The notes under the pieces are model-generated. The model did not search any database, was not told the origin of the DNA, and saw nothing but the letters and a program-made list of their open reading frames with translations. Source: Armatimonadota bacterium (GTDB lineage Bacteria; Armatimonadota; HRBIN16). From it: a stretch of DNA of 64,000 bases. Of the stretch, positions 40,547 through 49,331 are shown in pieces (position 1 is the stretch's first letter; the number at the start of each line of letters is the position of its first letter). Both the position numbers and the translations under genes were made by a program. The DNA lies in NCBI GenBank assembly GCA_026003175.1, contig BPGT01000001.1:720839-784838 (forward strand), given 5' to 3'.

Positions 40547-41688
40547 CGGTCTATCTCTCCTAACACCACGTCAATACTACCCAGTATGGCTACGAGGTCG
40601 GCTACCTTTGCTCCTTCCAGCAAGCGTGGCAGCACACTCAGGTTCACGAACGAGGGCGCGCGAATGTGTACACGCACTGGATTGGGGCTTCCGTCGCTAA
40701 CCATCATAAAGCTCAGTTCGCCGCGCGGGCTCTCCACGCGCGAGTAGGCGATGCCAGCCGGTGGCTTGAATATCTTGGGCAGTTTGGTCTGCACCGGACC
40801 ATCCGGCATATCGCGCAGCACTTGCTCGATAATGCGCAGGCTCTGGCGTAGCTCCTCCATGCGCACCAGATAACGTGCCCACACGTCGCCGCTCTCAAAC
40901 ACCGGCACGTCAAACTCTACTCGGTCGTACACCTCGTACGGAGCCACCTTGCGGATGTCGTAGGCTACACCGGAGGCTCGCATTACAGGACCGCTGCACC
41001 CGTATGCCAGCGCTGTCTCCTTTGGTAAGACACCGATGCCCTGCGTGCGCGAGCGGAAGATACGGTTGCGCGTCAGCAGCATGTCGTACTCTTCGATACG
41101 CTGACGAAAGATTCTGACGAAATCCAGCACCTTCTGTCCGAAGCCCTCCGGCAGGTCGTCCGGCACACCGCCTACACGCACCCAGTTGTAGGTTAACCTC
41201 GCGCCGGTACACTCCTCCAGCAGGTCCAGCACCATCTCGCGCTCGCGGAAAGCGTAGAGGAACATGGTGGTTGCGCCCAAATCGGTACCGAATGTGCCCA
41301 GAAACACCAGATGGCTGGCGATACGCTGCAGTTCCATGAGCAGTACGCGGATATACTGGGCGCGTTCGGGAACCTCCACTCCACCCAGCCGCTCGATACA
41401 CTGGCAGATGCCCAGGTTGTTAGACAGCGCGGCGAGATAGTCCAGTCGATCGGTAAAGGGAATGTTATGACGGTAGGGACGGCGCTCCATCATCTTCTCC
41501 AGCCCTCGGTGCAGGTAGCCGATGACGGGTTCGCACGCCACAATCTGCTCGCCATCCAGCGTGAGTATCAGTCGCAGCACCCCGTGTGTAGAGGGATGTT
41601 GCGGTCCGACGTTAATCACCATCCCCTGAGAGAGGATTTCCACCGTGCTCAGTGTGGATGATGGTTGTGATGAAACGGGTACGCTCAT
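40543..41688 (-). CDS. nuoD: NADH-quinone oxidoreductase subunit D (49 kDa)
   Basis: A 381-residue hydrogenase-like subunit that contributes the quinone site. INVGPQHPSTHGVLRL (quinone-binding His), GYLHRGLEKMMERR and SPRGELSFMMVSDGSPNPVRVHIRAPSF are conserved; the C-terminal DxVxGExDR (here SIDVVLGEIDR) is also present. It is not fused to NuoC, in contrast to E. coli. The ATG is 1 base from the nuoC stop. Confidence 0.96.
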   Translation of the reverse strand: MSVPVSSQPSSTLSTVEILSQGMVINVGPQHPSTHGVLRLILTLDGEQIVACEPVIGYLHRGLEKMMERRPYRHNIPFTDRLDYLAALSNNLGICQCIERLGGVEVPERAQYIRVLLMELQRIASHLVFLGTFGTDLGATTMFLYAFREREMVLDLLEECTGARLTYNWVRVGGVPDDLPEGFGQKVLDFVRIFRQRIEEYDMLLTRNRIFRSRTQGIGVLPKETALAYGCSGPVMRASGVAYDIRKVAPYEVYDRVEFDVPVFESGDVWARYLVRMEELRQSLRIIEQVLRDMPDGPVQTKLPKIFKPPAGIAYSRVESPRGELSFMMVSDGSPNPVRVHIRAPSFVNLSVLPRLLEGAKVADLVAILGSIDVVLGEIDR

Positions 41689-41689
41689 C

Positions 41690-42169
41690 TCAGTTCACCG
41701 GTTGCGGTCCGTGTAAGGGATTTCCACTGGGCTCTGCCACATAGTCCTTACGGAAGGGAAAGCCCTCCCAATCTTCGGGCAGAAGGATGCGCTTCAGGTT
41801 CGGATGCCCCTCGAAAATCACCCCGTACATATCATACATTTCGCGTTCGTGCCAATCTACGCCTGGGTAGAGAGTCGCCAGCGAGGCAATGTGCGGCTGC
41901 TCGCGCGAGATAGATGTCAGCACTATCACGTTGTAGTTATACTGTGAAGACCACAGACGCAAATACACGCCAAACTCATTGCCCGTATCCCATACCGTGA
42001 GGTCGGCAGGATAGTCCATCTGCCACAGGGGGTCATCGTGCAGATACTGTGCTATCTCTCGCCAGTGCGGCGCCGAGACTGTCAAGCGCACCTCGTTGGG
42101 GCTAACCTGTGTCCACTCGATAACCGCCTCGCCAAAACGCTGCACCAGGTTCTCTATCGCCTCATTCAT
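41690..42169 (-). CDS. nuoC: NADH-quinone oxidoreductase subunit C (30 kDa)
   Basis: A 159-residue subunit of the peripheral arm. The conserved C-terminal signature reads [38 protein letters not shown]. The N-terminal half is a short alpha/beta domain of the family. It overlaps the end of nuoB by ATGA and precedes nuoD as a separate gene. Confidence 0.95.
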   Translation of the reverse strand: MNEAIENLVQRFGEAVIEWTQVSPNEVRLTVSAPHWREIAQYLHDDPLWQMDYPADLTVWDTGNEFGVYLRLWSSQYNYNVIVLTSISREQPHIASLATLYPGVDWHEREMYDMYGVIFEGHPNLKRILLPEDWEGFPFRKDYVAEPSGNPLHGPQPVN

Positions 42170-42726
42170 CCTGCGGCTCCCGTTTCGGGGATGATAATCG
42201 GCTCACGCACGGGCTTGGGCAAGCCGTTCTTCTCCGCCAGATGCTCGCGGCGGATACGCTCCTGCAATTTCAGGATGCCCAGGATCAGGTTTTCGGGGCG
42301 AGGCGGACAACCGTAAACATACACATCCACCGGCACGAACTGGTCCACACCCTTCACGATAGTGATGGAGTCGCGATAGGGTCCCCCTGCGCTGGCGCAA
42401 CCGCCCATCGCAATCACATACTTGGGTTCGGGCATCTGCTCGTAGAGGCGTTTGATAAAGGGCGCCATCTTCACCGATACCCAGCCTGCCACAATCATCA
42501 CGTCCGCCTGGCGCGGTGTGGCGCGGAAGAACATACCGAAACGGTCTAAATCGTAGCGTGAGGCGGCGGTCGCCATCATCTCAATCGCGCAACACGACAG
42601 CCCAAAGGTGAGCGACCACATAGAGGACTTGCGTGCCCATGCCATGAGGTCTGCCATCTTGGCGACAAGGATAGTTCCGCCCGGAACCTTAATCAGCCCT
42701 TTCTCCAAACGCTCCTTCACTCCCAT
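42166..42726 (-). CDS. nuoB: NADH-quinone oxidoreductase subunit B (PSST)
   Basis: 186 residues from the ATG at 42726, which overlaps the nuoA stop by 10 bases. It carries the N2 [4Fe-4S] cluster: LSCCAIEMM provides the tandem Cys pair, with further Cys in [10 protein letters not shown] and [10 protein letters not shown]2 hands electrons to quinone. The long in-frame extension upstream is antisense-like and out of keeping with the family and is discarded. Confidence 0.95.
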   Translation of the reverse strand: MGVKERLEKGLIKVPGGTILVAKMADLMAWARKSSMWSLTFGLSCCAIEMMATAASRYDLDRFGMFFRATPRQADVMIVAGWVSVKMAPFIKRLYEQMPEPKYVIAMGGCASAGGPYRDSITIVKGVDQFVPVDVYVYGCPPRPENLILGILKLQERIRREHLAEKNGLPKPVREPIIIPETGAAG

Positions 42727-43076
42727 GTCAATGCCCCCCTTCGCCAGGCGTACAGCAAGCCTGCGCCCAGAATAACGATAAACAGCGCCACCTCGGTAAA
42801 TACCAGCTGCGGCGCATTCAGGCTCTTCGCCACCAGCGCTACCGGCGCCAGCAACGCCAGCTCCACATCGAACACCACGAACAACAGGGCGAAGATGTAT
42901 ATATGCAGATTTTGCTGACGCCAGGCATCTGTGAACACCTCGGCACCGCATTCGTAAGTTTCGCCCTTCACCGGCGTGGGCATTCGGGGAGCAATAGCGT
43001 GAGAGAGCGCCAGCGTGACACCCACTATCAGGATAGCAACGAACGTAAACACTCCGATAACGATAAGTGTACTCAC
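42717..43076 (-). CDS. nuoA: NADH-quinone oxidoreductase subunit A
   Basis: A 119-residue, three-helix membrane subunit, the first gene of the cluster. [42 protein letters not shown] contains the conserved Cys-containing loop and the FDVE acidic motif. The hydrophobic N-terminus has [38 protein letters not shown] lies ahead of the ATG, and a plausible promoter at 43133-43161 serves the cluster. Confidence 0.93.
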   Translation of the reverse strand: MSTLIVIGVFTFVAILIVGVTLALSHAIAPRMPTPVKGETYECGAEVFTDAWRQQNLHIYIFALLFVVFDVELALLAPVALVAKSLNAPQLVFTEVALFIVILGAGLLYAWRRGALTWE

Positions 43077-43132
43077 TCCACCACCTCACCGCGTCACTGC
43101 AGTATGATGATTAAATAAATCTGCCGTTACTA

Positions 43133-43161
43133 ATAGTACTTGTTTTGAGGGAAAAAATCAA
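43133..43161 (-). promoter_or_regulatory. Probable promoter of the nuoABCDHIJK cluster
   Basis: On the minus strand a TTGATT (43156-43161) and TACTAT (43133-43138) are separated by 17 bases, each matching four of six consensus positions, in the AT-rich gap upstream of nuoA. The predicted start is about 50 bases before the nuoA ATG. The nearest upstream gene, the ceramidase, ends at 43211. Confidence 0.5.
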
Positions 43162-43210
43162 GGGTGCAGATGGACAAAAACGGGTTCCCCTTGGGTTGCA
43201 ATGCCCCCTC

Positions 43211-44545
43211 TTATGCTTCTACCATGTACGGTGCCCTGTCTGCAGACGGCACGCCCAGCAGGTCGTACACCTCCTCGCGAATCAGGCGTTCACACTCGGA
43301 GGATACCATGAGCGTACCGTAGTAGCGATATGCCATGTCCACTTCATATCCGCCGATTTCGTAATCTGCTGCTGTGGGGATGTAGCCCCAACAGCCGTTA
43401 CTGTATCCCAGCACGATGGTCGGTTTGTGCGGCGATTGCTTCTCGAAGTCAAGAGCGTACTGCACGAACATCTCCGCAGGGAAAGCCAGCAGACACGCGT
43501 CGCCGACTCGCAGCAGCTGTATCTCAAAAGGCATACTTTTCGGCTCGCCTTTTTCCACCGCGAGCACGAGATCCTGCGCCCAGCGCACCATATCGCGCCG
43601 CCACATCAGGATACCGAGCGGTGCCGCTTCTTCCTCTGCACGTCGCAGCTCTTCCTCTGCTTCCTGCAGATATTGCTGTGCCTGCTCAAGGGAGGGGAAG
43701 AGGTAGGGCAGCTGCACTGTGCGCAAACTCCCCGCAATCGGCACACCGTTTACCGGTTCCGACAGGTGGGATGCCACTACCACCGCCGCGCCCAGTATCT
43801 CGCCCAGCTTGCGGGCATGTGCGAAGGTAGCTCCAGTGTGTAGCGGGTTAATGTCTCCAGCGCAACCTTGCAGGAACATGGACATGCCCATCCCCGCCCG
43901 ATTCAGGAAGTCGCACGCCATACCCGGGTAGTCTGCGCTCACCCACAGATTCTGTCCGCCCAGCACCACCGGATGGGCGGCGTAGGCAAAGAGCACCGCC
44001 AGCGGGCTGCCGTCCTCACGGTCCACGCGCAGCACGTCCACGTACGGTTGAACCGGACGTTTGGGATTCTGCCCGATTATCGTTTGCGCTCCGCGTTGCT
44101 CGCGGCGGTTGATGCCGATTTGCACGGGCGCGCGCCCCCAGCGCAGGCTAGCCGGCTCCAGCATATCCGCTGCCTGCTGCACCGCGCCAACCACCTTGCG
44201 CGCCATCACGTTACAGTACAGCTCGTCGCGCTCACCCATAGTGCGGAAGGTGCGTGTACCCGGACCGGAATGGGTGTGCGAGCAGTTCAGCAGTACTCGC
44301 TCTGCAGGGATGCCCACCTTGCGGGAGATACCCTCCCGTATCATCTCCACGAGGTCAATGTCCAGCGCGATGAGGTCCATGCTGACGATACACGCCAGAC
44401 TGAGACCATCGTCCAGCACCAGCGCGCGGGCGTGTAGCTCATCGTGCACGCCGATGCACCCGCTGGAACGACCGGCGAACCCTGCCAGCCATACCCCTAT
44501 CGGGGGCGTAATGTTTGTTTCACAGACAGCAGCTTTGAGCGACAT
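43211..44545 (-). CDS. Neutral/alkaline ceramidase N-terminal domain family protein
   Basis: A 444-residue protein of the neutral ceramidase family (PF04734 N-terminal domain). TNITPPIGVWLAGF opens the fold. NCSHTHSGPGT (about residues 87-97) carries Zn-binding His and the Ser nucleophile, and FAYAAHPVVLGGQN and GCAGDINPLHTG are further metal/active-site segments. There is no signal peptide and the C-terminal immunoglobulin-like domain of true ceramidases is missing (about 650-700 residues in the family). Bacterial members in this group have unknown amide or ester substrates. It lies 2 bases after the DUF4091 gene, presumably one unit. Confidence 0.85.
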   Translation of the reverse strand: MSLKAAVCETNITPPIGVWLAGFAGRSSGCIGVHDELHARALVLDDGLSLACIVSMDLIALDIDLVEMIREGISRKVGIPAERVLLNCSHTHSGPGTRTFRTMGERDELYCNVMARKVVGAVQQAADMLEPASLRWGRAPVQIGINRREQRGAQTIIGQNPKRPVQPYVDVLRVDREDGSPLAVLFAYAAHPVVLGGQNLWVSADYPGMACDFLNRAGMGMSMFLQGCAGDINPLHTGATFAHARKLGEILGAAVVVASHLSEPVNGVPIAGSLRTVQLPYLFPSLEQAQQYLQEAEEELRRAEEEAAPLGILMWRRDMVRWAQDLVLAVEKGEPKSMPFEIQLLRVGDACLLAFPAEMFVQYALDFEKQSPHKPTIVLGYSNGCWGYIPTAADYEIGGYEVDMAYRYYGTLMVSSECERLIREEVYDLLGVPSADRAPYMVEA

Positions 44546-44547
44546 AC

Positions 44548-47500
44548 TTATTCCTCCTTCGCAACCTTTCCTCCCGCGCGCTCTATCTTCTGCAGGCGTT
44601 CAATCGTTCTGGCTATCTTGCGCCTATGCTCCAACAGCGGGCGCGGGTCGGTGGTGAAATGCGTGAGGTCCTGTGAGATATGCTCCGGCACCTGCAACAG
44701 CTTTTCGGCTTCGGCGATCAGCGAGGCAGGCGCTTTACCGCGCACGCGCTCTACCTGCTTCTGCAGGATGACAAAATACTCGTAGTCCTCCACGCCGTCG
44801 CGCAGGTTCTCCCAACGTAGGGACGGGGAAGGCGGCTCGAGGACAGGAGGATACGGGACGTTGGGGTCGCGCCGTGGGGGATACAGGAACCGTCCATCGC
44901 CATTGCCCCAGAACTGTTTAGTGCCCTGCGGTACGCCGTATCCAGTGACGTAGCTCATCGGGTCTTCCCACGGGTTCTGCAGCCTGTCGGGGAAGGCGGT
45001 CGGGCTAGTCCAGTAGGTGGTTTCCCATATCAGGATGCCCTGAATGCCGTACTGCCACGTTTGCCATCCCCACAGGCGCATCTCCACGCCCGGATGCTCG
45101 ATGAACAGTCCGATGTACGGTGCGCGCGGACCTGTGCAGATGTACCACCACACCTCCTCGCCTGCTTTCTTGCGCTCCTCTGCCTTCTCACGCGTCCATT
45201 CGGGAGTAAGCCCGCACCACAGGTCCACATGTCCGTACAGAGGCGGTTCCGGCTGCTCGGTGAGCATTCGGCGGATGCCTGGCGCGTGACGTTTGATGCG
45301 CTGCATCCCTTCTATGACAAAATCGTAATCGCGAGGTTCCGGCTCGTCGAACCAGTAGACGTAAGCCTTCTCCAGCCATCCTTTTTCGCGCAGGTGAGAT
45401 TCTATCTGGTGTACATAGTCGCCCCACAATCGCTCGTACTCGGGCGTGCCCGCCTTAAAGCCTCCAAACTCGCCTGGGTATCGCTCGTAGAATGTGCCTC
45501 CCCCCATCCCCTCCAGGGGCAGCACGAAGGCGTTAAAGCCTATCCTGTCCAGATAAACGCTCGCTGCCTGGTCAAACTCGCTGAAGTCCACGATCACCTT
45601 CTTGTCTGCCCCTTCGCCCTCGAAACGCACACGAATGGGGGCATGCGCGTAGAATGAGTACGGCGAGATGCGATGTTCGGCAAAGGAGCGCATATACATG
45701 TCCCAGACCAATTTCTCCTGGTCCGGTCGTTCCAGATGGTGATACCGCTTGATGTTCCATGGGCTGATGCCAAAACCACTGCGCAGGGTGGGCGATTTGG
45801 GTAAAGCAAAATCGAACACCGTAACCTGTAGCGGGACAGTGATTGTGCCCCTGCTAGTGTGTAAGGTGATAGTGCCATTGTAATCGCCTGCTACCGCGCT
45901 CTCCGGCACATGAACCAGTATCCACAGCGCCTGGTTGCGCCCCTGCGGCAGGGCAATCGGTGGTTTGAGCGGGGGCAGCGGATCGGGATATTCGCCGGGC
46001 ATACCAAGCGAGTCGCTGGGGTGTTCTACCGGCACCGTTGCCACCTCGTGTACCTGAATCTGGGAGGCGTTAATGCGCGTGCGTGCGCCCACTAGGTCGC
46101 TGACGGAAAAGCCTTCCAGCACCGTATTTGCCTCTCTCGCCCGAAGCACCAGCTGGGCAGGCTCGAACTCACCTCGCGCGGCTTCGATATGGATAGCAGG
46201 GCTGGGTTTGCCGGAAGGAGCAGGACGGTCGCGTCCTACCTTCCATGCGCCCTCGCACCACCATATCTCGCCAAAGCCAATCGGTGCGGCAAGAGGATAG
46301 CCGTAGTGCGATTCGTCCAGGACCATCGTCGTCACCTCGGTTTGTGCAGCGTAAACCATCGCTCGCCCGGAGGTCGCGCGCAGGGCTATTGTATGTTTGC
46401 CTGCCGATAACCCCGGCAACCTCAACGTAGTCTCGCCGCTGGCACGGGGTTTAAGGACAACCTTCCCAAGCGATTGCCAGCGACTGTCCTCCCCCAGGGC
46501 GACCTCTATCTGGCGAGCAGAGGGCTGTCGATTCATCCAGCGCACGCGCCATACATTGCCATCAGCGTACCATTGCGCCTGCAAACCGGGTGACGTAGTA
46601 CGCTCTTCTATCACCAGCGTCTGCCCAATGCGGGGCGTGCCACGATAGCCCACCTTTGCTCGGAGGCGGTAGGTATCTACCTGAGCATACGCGTTGTCCC
46701 CCTCTACCGATAGCCGGACGTACAGCTGTCTTGTCGGGAAGAGGCTCTCGGGCAGCTGCGCCTCTACCTGTCCTGCCCTGGAGGCAGTGATAGCCCGTTG
46801 CCATTGTTGCCCATCCGTGCTCACACCAACCACCAGCGCGCCGCCAGTATGATAGTTGACATTTATCAGCAGGCTCCCCTGATGCATAAGGTAGGGCAGA
46901 GTATGTCGGTAGATCACCTCATCACCCGGGCTGAACACCCAGCGGTTGGTGTTGAAGTACGCCTTCTGCCGGAAGAGCGTGCGATGGATAGTTGTGCCGT
47001 ACCAACCAAGCATGTGTGTATCGGTGTACTCTCCGTCTTGCAGGCTTTCTCCTTCGCCGAGGGTTACACCACCCCAGCGGCGGTGTACCACCTGCGCGGG
47101 ATACAGCTCCGCATCGTCGAAGTGCACAACGCCTTTTAGATGCCACTGTCCCAGACGCGCAAATGGCGCAGGCGCTTCGGGGGCGCGAAAGGCGAACACA
47201 AAACGCTGCCACTGCGCACTGGCGCCGAAATCGTGGTTGACCGTGTTCAGCCCGCTGATGATGGTTCCGCCGCCCTCGGCGCGAGCACGGAAACAAAACA
47301 CGTACGCTGCGCCCGATTGCAAGTTGAGCACGTGGGTGCGCCAGTATGCGCTGTCTTCGCCTGTACCCCGCACCGCCAGCACCTGCTTGCCGTTTGCCTG
47401 AGTGCGAAACACACTCTGCTGTACGCTCCAGTCGGCTGGCACGCCGGATGCTTCGCCCGCCTGCCACTGCGAAAGCGGCGGCAACAGATTCTGCGCTGCT

Positions 47501-47550
47501 GCATGAAGAGGCAGTAGCGCCCACACGATAAGAAGAGAGAGAATACGCAT
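44548..47550 (-). CDS. Secreted 1000-residue DUF4091-domain, glycoside-hydrolase-like protein
   Basis: A protein of exactly 1000 residues with a signal peptide (MRILSLLIVWALLPLHAAAQ). The first 430 residues are beta-sandwich carbohydrate-binding or discoidin-like modules. A further beta-rich region of about 430-600 (with SDSLGMPGEYPDPLPP) precedes a TIM-barrel-like part of about 600-880 with the motif YWFDEPEPRDYDFVIEG, where D/E are the likely catalytic acids. The DUF4091 end includes WETTYWTSPTAF and the LRDGVEDYEYFVILQK region. Related proteins include GH123-type hexosaminidases. It is probably exported to degrade complex carbohydrates. Confidence 0.85.
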   Translation of the reverse strand: MRILSLLIVWALLPLHAAAQNLLPPLSQWQAGEASGVPADWSVQQSVFRTQANGKQVLAVRGTGEDSAYWRTHVLNLQSGAAYVFCFRARAEGGGTIISGLNTVNHDFGASAQWQRFVFAFRAPEAPAPFARLGQWHLKGVVHFDDAELYPAQVVHRRWGGVTLGEGESLQDGEYTDTHMLGWYGTTIHRTLFRQKAYFNTNRWVFSPGDEVIYRHTLPYLMHQGSLLINVNYHTGGALVVGVSTDGQQWQRAITASRAGQVEAQLPESLFPTRQLYVRLSVEGDNAYAQVDTYRLRAKVGYRGTPRIGQTLVIEERTTSPGLQAQWYADGNVWRVRWMNRQPSARQIEVALGEDSRWQSLGKVVLKPRASGETTLRLPGLSAGKHTIALRATSGRAMVYAAQTEVTTMVLDESHYGYPLAAPIGFGEIWWCEGAWKVGRDRPAPSGKPSPAIHIEAARGEFEPAQLVLRAREANTVLEGFSVSDLVGARTRINASQIQVHEVATVPVEHPSDSLGMPGEYPDPLPPLKPPIALPQGRNQALWILVHVPESAVAGDYNGTITLHTSRGTITVPLQVTVFDFALPKSPTLRSGFGISPWNIKRYHHLERPDQEKLVWDMYMRSFAEHRISPYSFYAHAPIRVRFEGEGADKKVIVDFSEFDQAASVYLDRIGFNAFVLPLEGMGGGTFYERYPGEFGGFKAGTPEYERLWGDYVHQIESHLREKGWLEKAYVYWFDEPEPRDYDFVIEGMQRIKRHAPGIRRMLTEQPEPPLYGHVDLWCGLTPEWTREKAEERKKAGEEVWWYICTGPRAPYIGLFIEHPGVEMRLWGWQTWQYGIQGILIWETTYWTSPTAFPDRLQNPWEDPMSYVTGYGVPQGTKQFWGNGDGRFLYPPRRDPNVPYPPVLEPPSPSLRWENLRDGVEDYEYFVILQKQVERVRGKAPASLIAEAEKLLQVPEHISQDLTHFTTDPRPLLEHRRKIARTIERLQKIERAGGKVAKEE

Positions 47551-47648
47551 CGTAACCTCTCGACTGATAGAGCAATTACTTCGACATGTTATCGGAGGGG
47601 ATTACTCCAGCCATTCGTGCTGCGCGATGGCACCAGGCAACGTTCACC

Positions 47649-47688
47649 GTGTCATCGCGAGGGAGCGTAGCAACTGAAGCAATCTCCC
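47649..47688. repeat. Degenerate half-copy of the palindromic intergenic repeat
   Basis: GTGTCATCGCGAG (47649-47661) matches the outer arm of the 34224-34294 unit with one mismatch and continues as GGAGCGTAGCAACTGAAGC, a variant of the GAAGC core. The complementary arm is missing, so it looks like a decayed copy. Confidence 0.55.
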
Positions 47689-47798
47689 CTGTCTCTTTCA
47701 GTAAAAACTTCGACAGCGGTCGTAACAATCCTGCGGTTGACCCAGAGGGAGTGTGGGCATCCGGCAGTATTTTTTTCGGCGCTAGCTATCCAAAATAC

Positions 47799-47827
47799 TT
47801 GACTTTTTTGGAAGGAGCTAGTATTAT
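47799..47827 (+). promoter_or_regulatory. Promoter of the second prepilin gene
   Basis: TTGACT (47799-47804) and TATTAT (47822-47827) are 17 bases apart, each one base from consensus. Transcription would start near 47834, giving a leader of about 88 bases. The palindrome at 47837-47848 would lie at the very start of the transcript. Confidence 0.65.
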
Positions 47828-47836
47828 ATGAGTTGT

Positions 47837-47848
47837 GAATACGTATTC
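47837..47848. promoter_or_regulatory. Perfect palindrome GAATACGTATTC next to the prepilin promoter
   Basis: A 12-base exact palindrome centred about 15 bases past the -10 element, in a position suited to a repressor site. No regulator with this recognition sequence is known to me. It is not shared by the operator at 36984-37000, although both are AT-rich with GTAT/ATAC parts. Confidence 0.4.
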
Positions 47849-47920
47849 TCGTTGTATAACGTGGCGATAAGCGGTCGGCAACGACCGTGAGCATACCATT
47901 ACCTGAAGGGGGTTACTTCC

Positions 47921-48796
47921 ATGTTCAAGCGACACGCTTTTACGCTCATCGAGCTGCTTGTTGTTATCGCGATTATCGCGATACTGGCAGCCATTCTGTT
48001 CCCGGTATTTGCGCAAGCCCGTGACAAGGCACGACAAACCGCGGACCTCAGCAACTTGAAGCAGATTGGCCTGGCTATTCAGATGTATGCCCAGGACTAC
48101 GACGAGACGATGGCTCCCGCAGAGGGCTGGCGTCCCGATTTGCCGGCAGACCCCGGGCAGTTTGTCACGTGGATGGCGCTGGTTCTACCTTACACCAAGA
48201 ACCACCAGATTTTCCGCTCGCCCAAGTATGCTTTTCTGTATCCAGAGAGCATTGCCAACTGGCTGAACTACGGCTTGCATGGCCCTATGGTACAGGGCAC
48301 ATCGCCCAACCGTGTGCTTCCCATCTCGTACACGGCGGTGAACCTGCGCTGGTCTACCTGGCCTCACCAGACCACCGTATCGGTGAACGACGGCTACGGG
48401 GGCAAGGGGGGTATGTATGCCTCCTACCCGCAGTGGACACAGGGTGATACTCCTGTGAGCCTGGCAGCGATTGAGGAGGTCGCCGCTACCCGTATAGTGA
48501 CCAACGGATTGTCGTATCATGCCATCAGTGGTTGCGACCTGGATATTCTGGATGACAACGGGCAGTTGCCTTGTGGCTTCACCATGATGACCTACCGCGA
48601 TCCGGGCGGAAACGCGCCCTGGTCGGTGAACCTGAATCCGCCTAATCCTGACGTGTTGGCACCGTTTGCGCGCAGGATGAATGTGGTCTTTGCTGACGGA
48701 CACGCTAAGTCGGTACAGTGGGGAACAGGCTGTCCGCACGAGTACACCGTGGAGGCGGATCGGACGCTGGTGCCCACACGCTGTCGTCAACAGTAA
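47921..48796 (+). CDS. Prepilin-like protein with DUF1559-type domain (second copy)
   Basis: A 291-residue secreted pseudopilin-like protein. The N-terminus [19 protein letters not shown] is the prepilin methylation helix with Ala before the cleavage site, followed by [21 protein letters not shown]. The globular part has [18 protein letters not shown], and near the end [15 protein letters not shown], the H-X9-DG-type signature. GAAGGGGG lies about 8 bases upstream of the ATG. It is preceded by a good promoter and followed 13 bases later by a small single-TM protein gene, as is the copy at 34711. Confidence 0.88.
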   Translation: MFKRHAFTLIELLVVIAIIAILAAILFPVFAQARDKARQTADLSNLKQIGLAIQMYAQDYDETMAPAEGWRPDLPADPGQFVTWMALVLPYTKNHQIFRSPKYAFLYPESIANWLNYGLHGPMVQGTSPNRVLPISYTAVNLRWSTWPHQTTVSVNDGYGGKGGMYASYPQWTQGDTPVSLAAIEEVAATRIVTNGLSYHAISGCDLDILDDNGQLPCGFTMMTYRDPGGNAPWSVNLNPPNPDVLAPFARRMNVVFADGHAKSVQWGTGCPHEYTVEADRTLVPTRCRQQ

Positions 48797-48809
48797 GGGA
48801 GGCGGAGAG

Positions 48810-48980
48810 ATGATACGCCGTGAAATCCCGCTACCGGTGGCTATCGGCGTCATTGTGCTTATCCTGATTGTGGTGGCGGCGATTCTCTGGAGGCAGACTT
48901 CACCGCCCACAGAGGGCGTTTTGAAGAAGTGGACACCTTATCCACAGATACCCACCCGATCAGGATCAGCTCCCCGATAA
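48810..48980 (+). CDS. Small single-pass membrane protein after the second prepilin
   Basis: A 56-residue protein with one TM helix (VAIGVIVLILIVVAAILW, about residues 10-27). The N-terminus MIRREIPLP is basic, and the tail is short and Pro/Ser-rich (SPPTEGVLKKWTPYPQIP). GGGAGGCGGAGAG precedes the ATG 6 bases away. Its position, size and plan (basic start, TM, Pro-rich tail) match the larger 102-residue partner of the first prepilin, although direct sequence identity is low. The function is unknown. It is followed by a strong hairpin. Confidence 0.7.
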   Translation: MIRREIPLPVAIGVIVLILIVVAAILWRQTSPPTEGVLKKWTPYPQIPTRSGSAPR

Positions 48981-48996
48981 CGACAAGACCTCTCCG

Positions 48997-49024
48997 GGTG
49001 GCAGGCACAGATGCGCCTGCCACC
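48997..49024 (+). terminator. Hairpin terminator after the second prepilin unit
   Basis: A perfect 10-bp stem, GGTGGCAGGC (48997-49006) with GCCTGCCACC (49015-49024), around an 8-base loop, followed by a partly T-rich stretch (TCGCTTCGTTTG). It separates the prepilin/TM pair from the next operon. Confidence 0.65.
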
Positions 49025-49117
49025 TCGCTTCGTTTGCCCTGTCTGCACTAAACGGCTCGGGTTGCCGATAATAGATTCCGAAACGCCTTTCAAGTGCATG
49101 TAGAGAGGGGGATAGCC

Positions 49118-49321
49118 ATGAACCCCGATGACATCGCTGTCCGACCGGTCATCACCGGCAACGCGGTGCGTGCTGTACATCGAGAGGCGCCCTCGCGTGA
49201 CTCCACAGAGGGACGACGACCCCATGTGCACGAGCCGGAGGAAACCGAGCAAGCCGAAGTCACGGAGGACAGCATCTCGGCAAACGCGGAAGAGACCCAT
49301 TTCATAGACCTGCGAGCATAG
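49118..49321 (+). CDS. Small acidic, disordered protein, unknown
   Basis: 67 residues from the ATG at 49118, which follows GAGAGGGGGA. The composition is polar and acidic, with runs such as EPEETEQAEVTEDS, and no hydrophobic core or signal peptide. The end, EETHFIDLRA, is a short possibly structured tail. I do not recognise a family. It is 10 bases upstream of the next gene and is likely the first member of the operon running to 52274. Confidence 0.55.
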   Translation: MNPDDIAVRPVITGNAVRAVHREAPSRDSTEGRRPHVHEPEETEQAEVTEDSISANAEETHFIDLRA

Positions 49322-49331
49322 AGGAGGCGGT

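Larger units (their letters stand above)
47551..47920. other. Intergenic region upstream of the second prepilin gene
   Basis: About 370 bases without a supported gene between the divergent DUF4091 and prepilin genes. It contains a degenerate copy of the GTGTCATTGCGAG repeat at 47649-47688, a good plus-strand promoter at 47799-47827 and a perfect 12-base palindrome at 47837-47848. A GCGGTC-N6-GACCGT hairpin sits in the leader near 47871-47890. No promoter for the DUF4091 gene could be recognised. Confidence 0.5.

Noticed and set aside
42727-43089. Long upstream extension of nuoB
   Set aside because: It is the out-of-frame reading of nuoA; NuoB family members start near MGVKERL.
47849-47920. 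Possible riboswitch (for example cyclic-di-GMP type) in the prepilin leader
   Set aside because: Only a short GGTC/GACC hairpin is seen; none of the conserved riboswitch core sequences could be found in this or the other prepilin leader.
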